From Pelargonium cotyledonis (taxonomy: Eukaryota > Streptophyta > Magnoliopsida > Geraniales > Geraniaceae), in assembly GCA_036897625.1 (NCBI GenBank), contig JAYMTA010000703.1, positions 1 through 25,065 on the forward strand: 25,065 nt of DNA. The letters run 5' to 3'. The position numbers and the translations under genes are program-made. The notes below the pieces were generated by a model that ran no database searches, was not told where the DNA came from, and saw nothing but the letters and a program-made list of their open reading frames with translations. Of the stretch, positions 1-10,633 are shown piece after piece. Position 1 is the stretch's first letter. The number at the start of each line of letters is the position of its first letter.

Positions 1-20
1 TGCATTGCATTGCATTGCAT
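1..20. repeat. (TGCAT)4 pentanucleotide microsatellite
   Basis: Four perfect tandem copies of TGCAT open the window. The array may continue to the left, outside what is given. Confidence 0.8.
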
Positions 21-3000
21 AACTAAACCCAATTGGTTTCAATTCATGTGTCCAACGAACCAAACAAGCCCAACATGATTGTTGGCCAAAACAGTTCCAA
101 GTTCCAACTCCAAACTTTTACTGTTCCTTAGCTTTCAATTTGTAGCTCCTTACTGAATCTATCTCAACCTTAAATGATAGCAGTAAATTAATGACAGTGT
201 CGTACATATAATTTCTCCAACCAACTAACCAAGTCTTTGACCATAAATCATACATGTCTTGTCGCTTGAATGCTTTGGCTTATGTTTATATGTAGGGGCT
301 CGGTGCTTCCTCTCAGTGAGTACTAAATACTTGCTAGGACACGTAATTAGTTATAAGTAGCTAACCAGTATCTCGTATCATCAATAATGTCCTTACACTC
401 GCTCCATTTTATCAGCAAATGCTCCTGCTTAAATGTCCATGAGGTGACAATCCATTAGACTAGACCCACCAACCAATGTGCCATGCAAAAACTCTGCACA
501 TACTTGAGCTGTGTTGTCATGTTATGTCCTCCTAGAATGTTTTTGCCATGGATGCAAACATTGCATATGGGCCTCCTCTGTTTCTTTGGATCACAACTTG
601 AATTTTTTTGCATTGCCATTGAGGTTTGTTTACTAGTAGCTGAGGCAAGGACATGAACATGGTCTCATGGATTCATTGTTCAGACAAAACTCCTCTGTTT
701 TTGTAAAACTCTTGTCTCATCCCTAATCAATGAAAGAAAATATGTAACAAAATCAACACTGTGACCATAATCTATTAGCATTTATATATCAACTGTGCCA
801 CTGTACTGTAATCCAAGTCAGAAGAGAGTGCATGATTCAGCAGAGAAGAGAACAGAACCCAATTTCAATGCCAAATGGGTGTGAAAGAAACAAGTCTTTT
901 GGTTTGAGTTGTTGACATCTGAGAAAAAAAACACGAAAAAGAGTGGGAAAACAACCTTTATTTGCCACAAGTAGTATTAAAATCTTGAGTATATGAGGTC
1001 ACCTCCTCTCTTTAATGAGTGAGGTTACTGACTGTTAAGGCTCATGACAGTGTAACTCCACACCTTTATTATCTATTTGTGGCATCACAAAGTCTCTAGT
1101 TATGGGAACTCTGTTTAAGAAACTCGTATCAGATCTTTGTCTGAAACTCCTAGCTAGCTTTGCTTGCTTGTAGCTTGGCTAAGCTCTATATATGCATTGC
1201 TGACTTCAGCTGGTTTTGTGGATCATAGGTCATTGTAGTGTAGCTGTGTCCTCTATTGTGTGTAGTTTCTTGTACAACCTGCGACCATATATATTGTTTA
1301 CTTATATATATACTGTCATCTTTACATTTTTATGGTTCTGTTTGTCACGTGTGACAAAGCTGAATGCTTTGCATATGTTACTGGCTGTCAGCATCAAAGT
1401 TTCCTTCCTGTGTACTTGTGTATAATTGTATGTATATATGTGAGATGATATCATGATGCCATGCCATGTCAGATGGATAGTATGGTCATCATGCTTGAGA
1501 CTATCATGATTGATGATGAGTTTGCTCATATGTTGGTCTTCAATCATTTGTCTCATTCCACTCACTTCAAAGGGGTGGTTGGGGGAGATGGCATGGACTT
1601 TAATTCATGCACCTATGCTTCTCATTACTCTACACCTTCTTGTTACTTAGCTACACATTCAAATTCATCTTCAAATGCTATGTCATACATCTTTGAATTC
1701 ATTCCGGAGTGAAAAGAGTATCAAGATTTCTTATCTGTCTCTTTGAAGTTTCAGTGAATCATTTCAAATTATTCGTGGTATGTCATACATTTTTAAATGA
1801 AGAACGCGTCAAAAAAGTTCTCCATATATATTTTCGTTTGATTCAGTCAAGCTCACCCATTCATCCATTCACTATACTTACAAGGTTTTTAGCGATTGAC
1901 CTCGACACCATCCTCTAACTGGTTGTGTTTTCTAGCTAGTCTCTACATCGTAGCGTGACGAATGAGAATTACCCTATAATTCTAGTCGGATTCTAATGTA
2001 AATGGGTTGAAAGTCTTGTCTTGTTGCAGTTTTTTCATGTGGTATGGTACTAAAATTTCTGTTCCCCCGTGGGGAGTGGTGATAGGAGTAGAAGAAGTAG
2101 CATTTATACCTTAGCAGATAACCATCCTTGAGAAGTAAAGACTAAAGAGGTGGGTGGGTCTTGAAATGTTTCACATTTGAAGCTCTAGATGAGCTCTGAT
2201 TTGAGGGTAGATGAGGGGCTTTTCCTCTTTGCAGTTCTTCAGAACTAGCCTGCCCCTAATAGGACATAATGTGTCCCATCATGAATACACTAGCTAGCTA
2301 GGATCATACACACATTTTTCACATTCTAATGACAATATATCAATCTAAATGAACCCAAGTCCTAGCTAGAGCATTTGACCAATCTCATAGTGCAAGTCTT
2401 TGCTTGTGACCCAAACAAAAACATACCTTCTCATGGAGTCATGGGTTGCCCTCATTGAGTTGAAAAGCTGTGGCCTCTCAAGGATTGCTTGTTTATGAGC
2501 CAACTTGCTACAAATCATTGAAGACATGTTTGTGTGTGTTGAGACAACATTAACCAACTAGTAATGTGTACATGTTTGTTGAATTAATTAATAGATGTGT
2601 CTTATTGTTTGATTCTATCTAAGGATGGATCAATATTCATCAATCATCACTGTCTAGAGAACCTCCATGCTCATAACTTACCTCTCCCATAAGCTTTCAA
2701 AGGGAACAGACCCAACAGAATCTCATGGTGCAACCCAACTGTTTATATGGTGGGGGCCAAATGTGCAAGCTAGGTTAGCTAGATGGTTCCTTAAAAAATG
2801 ATATTGATTTTGATGATGATTCAGTATCTTTCACTCACTCACTATCTTACATCCATGGGTGTCATTCCAAAAGCATGTTTCTTTATTTGTGTTCAGTGTA
2901 TAACCAACTCAAGCCCATGTCTCATCTCTTCTCTCTCTCACTTTCACACTTCACAGTCTTGATGACTCACTCACATAGCTCTCATGTTTAAACAACTCAC

Positions 3001-3844
3001 ACACATTGTCCCAACAATCTTGCTTATTGGTTTGGTAATATAACAACATTTCACCTCAAAACTTCACATCACTTGACAAGCTCCTGTAATACTGTTCATC
3101 ACATTGGTCTTTTCACTCTTAAAGTTGCCTTAGTTTTTAGGTTTTCTGATTCTATTACAAGCATATTTTCACTTCACTCGTGTAACTGATTTTTTGAATC
3201 ATCTCATTATCGCTCGTTAATGTTTCAAACCAGATCTACACGGAAGAATGTTTAAAATTAATAATAGAGGAGTACATATATATGAATTGTGATATATCTA
3301 CCTGATGATGGACCCCCTGGAAGGGATGGTACTACAAAAGTACAGTGTTTTGCTTTATTTGAGTGATATACTAGACCTCCTTTTATGAGTATGGTTCATC
3401 TCAATCAGTGCTACACTTAATTATGAGGGGAAAAGGTTCATTAAATCACCACTCATAACAAAATCAAACCATTCCTTCCATGAACTCTCTTTGCATATGG
3501 TATGTATGAATGAAGAACAAAAAGACAGGAAGGCATTTATGTAAAATATGCAATAACTCAATAATACATATATAGATGCATATAATGGAGGAGGCAAAGC
3601 AATATAATAAATATGACCCTGTTTGCTGCAATTAACTAACCCTTGTCTGTTTTCTAGTGTAGTAAACTGGGTTGAATTGAATAATTGTACTGGTTGCTTG
3701 TAGTTGTGTGTCTAAAAATCCAAATGGAATGGGGTTGAGTTTAGCTGGTGGGATTGAAAGTTTTGTTGGCATTCTAAAATCAATATTTATTACATGTAGA
3801 GAGAGAGAGAGATGTCAAATATCTACTATCTCACAAGGACAACA

Positions 3845-3870
3845 AGAGAGAGAGAGAGAGAGAGAGAGAG
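3845..3870. repeat. (AG)13 dinucleotide microsatellite
   Basis: Thirteen uninterrupted AG units. A shorter GA run lies about 40 bp upstream near 3800. GA tracts like these are common in plant promoters and can bind GAGA-binding BBR/BPC proteins; that role here is inference. Confidence 0.85.
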
Positions 3871-4012
3871 CATTGCATAAGTTTGAAAATCTCCTCTGAT
3901 GCTGATGCTGCTGCTGCACTAAGTTGCAGGACAAAGAGCCAGAGAGAGGCCCAGAAGAAGCACAAGTAGCAATAATAATTTTCCTGGGTCCATGTTAAAT
4001 CAAATGGGCTCT

Positions 4013-4042
4013 CACACGTGCAAGCAGGTGGAGCCACACGTG
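4013..4042. promoter_or_regulatory. Pair of CACACGTG G-box motifs
   Basis: Two copies of CACACGTG start 22 bp apart (4013-4020 and 4035-4042). The CACGTG core is the recognised site of plant bZIP and bHLH factors. A third copy of the same octamer lies at 6511-6518. No TATA-like element and gene start follow directly, so this would be a distal element of the MYB gene if it works at all. Confidence 0.35.
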
Positions 4043-5326
4043 GGAATCATCAGAAGATAAAAACAAAGCAAAAAGCAGGACAGCAAAGCTCTATAACAGC
4101 TTTGATTTGGGCAAAGGTAAAAGAGAGATAGATAGTATGAGATATGGGTGATGGAAGCAAATATTATATTCTCTCTCAATGAAAATAAAACACTACTAGC
4201 AATAAATAATGTTTTTTTCTTTTTCTTTTCTTTGTATGATTTTTGTATGAAAAGTTGGAAAACATCCCCATCAACAAAGCACAAAACACAAACATTTGTC
4301 CTTAATCATCTCACACATTCATTTCATTTTGCAAACTCTTGCATATATAGTTTGTGTCAGAGCATGCACTTACTACCCAACAACTTTTGAAAACCTCATC
4401 ACAAATTCTCAACTGATCCACATAGTAATTTAATTGTTGTTTTGTAGTTACATAGGGTTGTAGGTTTTACCATAGCTTGTTATGATGAGAGTGAGTGCAG
4501 AGATGGTGATGATGGTGGTGGTGAAGAGAGCAAAATGATCCCATATGAATCTGTAGTATATAATAAAGTAGTACTAGCTGCATGGATTCACATGAATGCA
4601 CCATAAATGATGTTGGCATGAAGCAGGGGGTGGGTGTGCAGTCCTCTCAGCCTCAGCCATGAGCATGAGCATGAGACTGAGACCTCTCTTCCATCTGATA
4701 AATAGTGAGTGATTTGAGTTTGGTAGTGACACACAGACATGCCTCTCCTTAGGGTAGGGACCCTGGCTATATGGTTTCAGAGAGGTCTATAGAGAGGTTG
4801 TCTCTGAGGTCTTATAAATTGTTTGGGGTCTTCTGGTTGGGCTGTTTACCATTTAAACTCACCCTGCCCTTCCCAACTATTTGACCCAAAACCTACATCT
4901 CCTCCTACAATTACTAACTGCATGTTCTTCTACGGCGCCAGGCTCATTCGTTTTCAAATAACTCATAAATCTAGCGCCACATTTATAGATTCGATATGCA
5001 TATAATAAATATTGTTATTATAACCTATTTTTACGACTAATATGTGGTGCAATTACCTCAGTGAATATATGATAAAAGAATGTTATAAAAATAATCGTAT
5101 TTGTACGTGTCTTTAGTAAGAGATCCGAATCAAAATTTGTAATAATTTTTGTACGCATGTAACTTTAAGAACCCCTAACTCCAAAGAGACAACCCTTTGA
5201 CAATATAATTTGGTAAGATGAGAGACTCAGAAACTAGTTCTGTAGTATTTCATCACAAGTTATAACTCAAGACTATGTTTAAATTTTTGGATATTTGTAT
5301 AATATATTCTCAAAGAAAAAGCGTTA

Positions 5327-5412
5327 TTTTAGACGAGACGACATGTACTTGCTAGCATCACAAAAAGAGTGTTCTTTTAGACGAGGCGACATGTATTTGC
5401 TAGCATCACAAA
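5327..5412. repeat. 48-bp imperfect tandem duplication
   Basis: A unit running from TTTTAGACGAG to GCTAGCATCACAAA occurs twice with a 48-bp period, beginning at 5327 and 5375. The copies differ by a few transitions (GAGACG/GAGGCG, TACTTG/TATTTG). This looks like a local tandem duplication, possibly inside a decayed transposon. I could not define termini or a target duplication. Confidence 0.75.
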
Positions 5413-6510
5413 TTAAACTAAACTTTCGAAATTATAGTAATATTTTACCTAATTTCACTAACACATTCCTTGAAATTACTAAATTTGGAATTGCATCTTC
5501 ACACCCATTTATCTTTAATAAAAAGTTGATTTGAGTCTATTTCATTCTAAATTATCCATATTACTTTTAGTTGATTATAATGATGAATGATACGTATTTG
5601 ATCCACGCAAAACTCGATTTCAAATCGGCTGCAAGTTCACATATAATTAGGTGATACTATCATCCCATGACATTCTACAAAATACAAACCATATTTTACT
5701 CTTTCTTCTTAGCAACTAAGAGCTATATAGTCAAAATATTATAGCTCTCCTTTTTTTTTTCATCTCTAGACAGTACTGTCTCTACTCTCTTGCATTGTTC
5801 TTAGTTTTATAACAATTATTGATTCTTTTTCGTGAAACTTGATGCCCAAAAAACAAACATGTGCTTTTTTATCCTGAATTTGACTAAACTTGAAGTATTT
5901 TCGGGTCAAATTCATGTTAGGGTTCAACAATCTGAAATCCGATTTGTTAGCTCTAGTTGGCCCAAACCGTCATGCTGCTCCATTGCAAGCACTAGTGTAA
6001 GGAGACACAAAAGACAGGTAAAAGATTAGTGGATAAGTTTTGGACTGTTGTATTAGTAAATGAAGTTAATCTGAGGAAGCAGGGTGGTGTTAATTTGGAG
6101 GAGACATGAAAGAAGGAAGTGATGCATAATTGTGGAGCCATAACAGTTGATGTAAATAAGGGTAGTGTTTGGTTGTTGGGTCAACTTCAGGTGGTTAACT
6201 GAAACTCGGGTTAAGCCATTTCCCTCAAAGTTTAAGAAAAACAAAGAAAGAAAATAGAGAGTGATGGAGATTGAAGGGTAGTGGTACAATAAGTGGTGGG
6301 GTGGTCCCAGCAAAAACCATGGGTCTGGGCCTCCCTGCCTCTGGGTTATGTCAATCTTTCTCATTTTCAGAGAAAGAAATAGAAATAGAGAGAGAGAGAG
6401 ATGGTGTGTTTGTGTCTGTCTAGCTAGGTAGAGACCTGCTGTGCACAAACCCAACCTACAACACATCACATTACACCCCAAGAAACCTCACCTCTTCTCT
6501 CTCTCTTCTC

Positions 6511-6518
6511 CACACGTG
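6511..6518. promoter_or_regulatory. G-box CACACGTG upstream of the MYB gene
   Basis: This is the same octamer as the pair at 4013-4042. It lies about 280 bp upstream of the TATA-like element of the MYB gene, within the usual range of a proximal plant promoter. Binding by bZIP or bHLH factors is inference. Confidence 0.35.
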
Positions 6519-6740
6519 CGAGTGATGTGAGATCTGCTATAAAATTGAAAATAAAAATAGGCGCACATATATAGTAAATAAAAAGGAAGCGACTTGGCGC
6601 ATGAAGCCACTTTACATGTCAAATACATTTAAGACACGGTATCATTCTGTGATAGACGAGATAGCTTTGGTTTGAAGGGTTTAGAATAGTGCATATCATA
6701 TCTTCTGTTAGCAGTAATGGACGTCTAGAATACAATTTCA

Positions 6741-6778
6741 GGGTACATGCATTTGACATGTATGACGGGTACATGCAT
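6741..6778 (+). promoter_or_regulatory. Direct repeat of GGGTACATGCAT (RY-type motifs) before the MYB TATA box
   Basis: The 12-mer GGGTACATGCAT occurs at 6741-6752 and 6767-6778, a 26-bp period. Both contain the RY core CATGCA, and the second extends to CATGCATG. RY elements are the known sites of B3-domain factors of the ABI3/FUS3/LEC2 group. The repeat ends 13 bp before the TATA-like element at 6792, a plausible core-promoter-proximal position. The sequence repeat is seen directly; the regulatory role is inferred. Confidence 0.45.
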
Positions 6779-6791
6779 GAATCATTTCCGA

Positions 6792-6800
6792 TATAAAAAA
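6792..6800 (+). promoter_or_regulatory. TATA-like box of the MYB gene
   Basis: TATAAAAAA lies 193 bp before the MYB start codon. Transcription starting about 30 bp downstream would give a 5' leader of about 165 nt ending in a pyrimidine-rich stretch (about 6905-6990), which is common in plant leaders. Confidence 0.5.
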
Positions 6801-6992
6801 TGAAGGTGATGAGGCTGCTGCAAGGGTGGTTAACTAAATATTAAAAGCAGTCTCGTTTCGTGTAGGTTTCTGTTAAAACACTTTTGCTGTTTCTGTTGTG
6901 CTGCTGTTTACCAGTTTCTCCTTTCTCTAACCTCTCTCTCTTCTTCACCATCTGTCATTTTTCTCTCTTCTCTTTTTAATCCTAGCTCACCA

Positions 6993-8606
6993 ATGGCAAA
7001 CAACTGCACCACCACATCACTTGTAGTTCAGCCACCACCAAACACCTTCTACTACTCTAACAACAATTCCACTTCTCCTTCTCCTTCTTCTTCATTGGGC
7101 ATGGTTTATGCAGACATGGGCTCTCTCTCTCTCACTCCCAACTATGCCCATGCTGCCCCTGCAACTGCTGTTTCTACTTCTTGCTTCTGCTTTCCTTTCA
7201 TGGGAGATTACAACAAGAACAACAGCATTGGTCTTGATCATGAGGTTCATGAGAATATTCATGATGTTCATGACAATGTTGTTGATGATGATGATTGCAG
7301 TGATGGGTTTGGAAGAGATCAGGAAGGTAAGGAGGTGATGATGATGGTGATGGCCAGCTCAAGTGCAAGCAAATATGGGAACTTGAGTAGTGATCATCAA
7401 GAGGATCAGCTGGTGATGAACCCTAATGACAGCATCAATATTGTGAGCAAGGAAGCAGATAGTGGGCAGTCAAAGCTTTGTGCCAGAGGCCATTGGAGGC
7501 CTGCTGAGGACACCAAGCTCAAGGAGCTAGTGGCTCTCTATGGTCCACAGAATTGGAACCTCATAGCTGAGAAGCTGGAAGGTAGATCAGGTATAATTAT
7601 TTTCTACTTAATTACTTATTATTTTTTCTTATAAAAATGTAAACTTGTGGGTGGGGTTTAATTTGGAACTGAAATTGAAGGCAAGAGCTGTAGATTGAGA
7701 TGGTTTAACCAGTTAGACCCAAGGATCAACAGGAGAGCATTCACAGAAGAAGAGGAAGAGAGGCTAATGCAAGCTCATAGGCTATATGGTAACAAGTGGG
7801 CCATGATTGCTAGGCTTTTCCCTGGTAGAACTGATAATGCTGTCAAGAACCACTGGCATGTTATTATGGCCAGAAAGTATAGAGAGCAATCAAGTGCTTA
7901 CAGGAGGAGGAAGCTCACTCAATCTTCTCATCATCATCACCATCTTTACAACACAGCAATGGAGGATCAGCCCCCAACAATAACACAACCTGCTCCTTAT
8001 TCTGCTAATTCACCATTCTCTTATCATTGTCTCAGTGACATTAATCACTACAGTAATGTTCATGCAAGAACACTGTCCAACAACACTTGGTTCAATGGTG
8101 TTGCTGCTAACGGAGTTTGTGCACAATACAGACCTTTTGAGTTCATCCCTCAAGCTGGTAATTACATGTTCATTTATTTTCTGTTTAATCTTGATACTGT
8201 GTTTCTGAGAAACATGGCATTTTCAGGTCCCAAGAGCAATGTGGAGGTGATGGGCATGTTGAGACACAGCCAGAAGCAGAACATGAGTAACAGCAGCAGT
8301 AGCAGCAGGTCATCTTGGGATATGGCAATAAGTAATGAAACTCATCACTCATCAGAAGCTCAGTGTGGTTTCCATCAGCATCATCCATTGATGAACATGA
8401 ACATAAACATGATGGAAGTGATGCAACAGTCAAGCCATCACCAAGGTTGCATGATGAGTTCTAGTGGCAGCTTCCCAAATTCAGCATCAACAACACACTA
8501 TCATCATCACCAAGTGTCATCAATATCAGCAGCCAGAGATGATGATGAGAACAGAGCTGCCATTCCACCGTCATTCATAGACTTTCTTGGAGTTGGAGCC
8601 ACTTGA
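6993..8606 (+). CDS. MYB117-like: R2R3-MYB transcription factor, MYB105/MYB117 (LOF1)-like, three exons
   Basis: This encodes a nuclear DNA-binding regulator. I read exons 6993-7590, 7681-8157 and 8227-8606 with GT-AG introns of 90 and 69 bp, giving 484 residues. R2 begins near residue 164, with Trp at 168, 188 and 207. R3 has Phe220, Trp239 and Trp258, the usual spacing of R2R3 proteins. The linker [15 protein letters not shown] and the C-terminus [10 protein letters not shown] match the MYB105/MYB117 group. In that group Arabidopsis LOF1 (MYB117) and tomato Trifoliate act in organ boundaries and leaf patterning. The N-terminal 160 residues are low-complexity, with His/Asp-rich repeats at about 83-101 and two Met/Asp-rich patches. 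The C-terminal half is Ser-, His- and Met-rich. The start at 6993 has context CACCAATGG and follows a pyrimidine-rich leader. The first intron falls after GRSG, a classic MYB position. The second intron is inferred (see its own entry). The choice among MYB105, MYB110 and MYB117 orthologues is open. Confidence 0.92.
8158..8226 (+). other. Probable second MYB intron, 69 bp, in frame and without a stop
   Basis: The reading frame continues through this stretch, but it encodes an out-of-place hydrophobic run ([16 protein letters not shown]). It begins GTAATT after CAAGCTG, ends in GCATTTTCAG and is T-rich. Removing it joins Gln-Ala-Gly to Pro-Lys-Ser in frame. At 69 bp it is near the lower size limit of plant introns and is a multiple of three, so retention would add 23 residues without breaking the protein. 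Confidence 0.72.
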
Positions 8607-10059
8607 ATGAATCAATCACTCAATCTCTATATATCTCTCTTAACCAAAAAAAAGAAAAAAAAAAAAAGAACAGCTTTGGGATTCTATTTCTTTCTATCTT
8701 TCTTTCTACATTTTTAAAATTTGAGAACTCAATGTGGATTTTGCTTCAAAGGCCATTACAGTAAAGACAAGAAAGAAGGAAAAACTCCCTGATTCCTGGT
8801 TGTTCCAATTGGGTGAAAAGAATATCTCATTACCATCTTCTCTTTTTCCCTCTCTCAAACTCAAAACACTACTTCCTAATATATTAGTGCATTAATTGTT
8901 GGGTTTAGTCCTAGCGCACGAGACTCTCACTATTGATTGATATGAAAAATGTAATTTCTGTAGCCTGTAATTCATAACGTGTCGTTTTAGTCATGAATTT
9001 GTGGCGAAACACGTCATTCTCTGTTGTTTTTGGAATCCGTTTCCAAAGTTTGACTTGATTGCATGTGATATAGAGGAATAGAGAATCAAAAGCTTAGCAT
9101 ATACCCAAAAAAAAATGAAAAATGGTGATTAATTTTGTTTGGGGGTTGTTGTGAGTTTGTTAGGATTGTCTGAAAGTTAGGAATGGTGGTGGTGAGGTGA
9201 GCAATATATGGGTATGAAGTTGTGCTGATAAGGATGAAGATTTGGTTTAGGAACAAAATGAGCACATCCTTTTGTGATGGGCCTGAGCAGCTGCAGAAAA
9301 CACAGCCATAAATTCTGCAAAGCCTAAACTGAATGATTTATATATAATTCATGTTTTTGTTTTACTAATGTAATCACTAAGCATTGATGACAGTAAAAAC
9401 TGTATTTAAACTGTTAATCCTTATTCCTTTTCCTCATCCCCAGCAGCAGAATTTTTAGGAAGAAGAAGAATCTTGATTGTAGCCACAGACAATTTCTGTA
9501 GCTCTGCAATAGTTAGTAGAGATTATTATTGCTGAAAATGAATTCTACAACTTGTTGGGGGGTTGTGTGTGTCTGGTTGTTGGGACACTTTGAGCTCAGG
9601 AGTGTGAGGCCAGGATGGGCCCATGTTCTTTCTTGGGCCCCGCCTTCCACAAGTGGGCCAGCTAAATTTCAAGAGAGCCCAATCACAAACCAGTTACAAG
9701 TTTTGGATAATGATTTTTTTTTCCTTCATTTATTTAAAAAATGTCTGTCAATCTATTTAAGGGTCTAACTGTTTAAGAGTCTAAGGTGACCCCAATTGGA
9801 TCTGTGCTTCAACTTGAATATATGTAGGAAAGAAGATCCAAACAAGACAGAAACAGAAACCAAATGCATTATTGGTTTAGAGTTATATTTCGGTCTATTT
9901 TACTAACTGTTTATATGCGGATAGTGACTCGAACTTGAGACAAGTGATGCGCTGAAAACAATTACAACACCAACAAAACATGTGAATCCAGATTTTTTGC
10001 ATTAACATGCACCTCATACATATAATGTTCAAAAACAAAGTTGAAAAGAGAGCATGAAT
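8607..10059. other. Convergent intergenic region between MYB and CML genes
   Basis: It contains the 3' ends of two convergent genes. An A-rich tract follows the MYB stop (about 8646-8669). No reading frame with family resemblance is present. The only organised signal is a cluster of TGGGCC/T motifs at 9615-9683, listed separately. Confidence 0.6.
9615..9683. promoter_or_regulatory. Cluster of four site II (TCP-type) motifs
   Basis: Within 69 bp there are ATGGGCCCAT (9615-9624, palindromic), TTGGGCCCC (9633-9641), GTGGGCCA (9653-9660) and AGCCCAAT (9676-9683, reverse orientation). TGGGCC/T site II elements are known binding sites of TCP factors in promoters of growth and housekeeping genes. 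Here they sit between the 3' ends of two convergent genes, not at a known gene start, so function is uncertain. Confidence 0.35.
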
Positions 10060-10575
10060 TCAGCAAAATTTCCTGCCTATAGATTTGACAAACTCATTAA
10101 AATCAATGACTCCATCTCCATTCTCATCAGCTACCTTGATCATCTTCTTACACTCTTCAACCTCAGACCCTTCCTCTAACCCCAAACCACACAGCACCTT
10201 CTGCAACTCCACCCCATCAATAAACCCATCTCTGTTCTCATCATACACATCAAAAGCTTGCTTCAGCTCCTCCAATCTGGGCTCTTCAGTCAACAATCTT
10301 GATTCTTGAATGGTCAGCTGATCACTATCCACATCATCATCACAAAGCACAAACAATCTGTCCATAACCATTCTCAAATATTCAAACCCATCATCACTGC
10401 CAAGAGAGCAATCTTGGGTGAGTACTGGTTGAGGTTTCAGAGTAGTAGAGGTTAAGAAAAAGAATCTGAGATTTTTGGCTAGTGAAGAACTGAAACCCCA
10501 GTTGAGAATTCTGGTAAATAATGAGAACCCAGGTGTGGTTTGGGCTGAATTGGCTAGTTCATTGATGATCACCAT
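10060..10575 (-). CDS. CML45/CML46-like: EF-hand calcium-binding protein, CML45/CML46-like
   Basis: This encodes a 171-residue calmodulin-like calcium sensor in a single exon. Two canonical EF-hand loops are visible in the C-terminal half. Loop one is residues 112-123 (DENRDGFIDGVE; ligands D112, N114, D116, D120, E123). Loop two is residues 150-161 (DENGDGVIDFNE; D150, N152, D154, D158, E161). They are 38 residues apart, as in a paired EF-hand lobe, and all acidic ligands are intact. The preceding EELKQAFDVYDENRDGF, the following LGLEEGS...EECKKMI and the terminal Phe-Cys resemble Arabidopsis CML45/CML46. The N-terminal 60 residues are basic and hydrophobic (RFFFLTSTT) and could be a targeting or membrane-associated segment; this is inference. 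The start is supported by a TATA-like box about 50 bp upstream. The gene converges on the MYB gene. Confidence 0.92.
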   Translation of the reverse strand: MVIINELANSAQTTPGFSLFTRILNWGFSSSLAKNLRFFFLTSTTLKPQPVLTQDCSLGSDDGFEYLRMVMDRLFVLCDDDVDSDQLTIQESRLLTEEPRLEELKQAFDVYDENRDGFIDGVELQKVLCGLGLEEGSEVEECKKMIKVADENGDGVIDFNEFVKSIGRKFC

Positions 10576-10625
10576 TTTTGGACTGGAAATTGTTCAAGTT
10601 AAGCTCTGGAATGGGAATGTGATTC

Positions 10626-10633
10626 TATATATA
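10626..10633 (-). promoter_or_regulatory. TATA box of the CML gene
   Basis: TATATATA on the minus strand lies about 50 bp before the start codon at 10575. It would place transcription start near 10600 and give a short leader of roughly 20-25 nt. Confidence 0.5.

Larger units (their letters stand above)
21..6740. other. Long intergenic region upstream of the MYB gene
   Basis: No reading frame here has recognisable domain content, and the open frames are short, low-complexity or rich in phenylalanine and serine, as expected from AT-rich and CT-rich DNA. The region contains GA/CT runs (near 3800, 3845 and 6386), G-box cores (1346, 4013, 4035, 6511) and one 48-bp tandem duplication near 5327. 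I see no RNA gene. It most likely contains distal regulatory DNA of the MYB gene and perhaps of a gene to the left of the window. Confidence 0.6.

Noticed and set aside
816-836. Resemblance to the miR156 mature sequence (CAGAAGAGAGTG)
   Set aside because: Only the core matches, the 3' part differs and no complementary arm is visible nearby, so no precursor hairpin.
6053-6481. Minus-strand open frame of 142 codons upstream of the MYB gene
   Set aside because: It is dominated by Leu/Ser/Phe runs encoded by a GA/CT microsatellite, has no domain and lies in the promoter of the MYB gene.
9941-9960. Short similarity with 15955-15974 (CAAGTGATG followed by a T/C-rich match)
   Set aside because: Only about 18 bases align and the flanks do not, so a shared repeat family cannot be supported.
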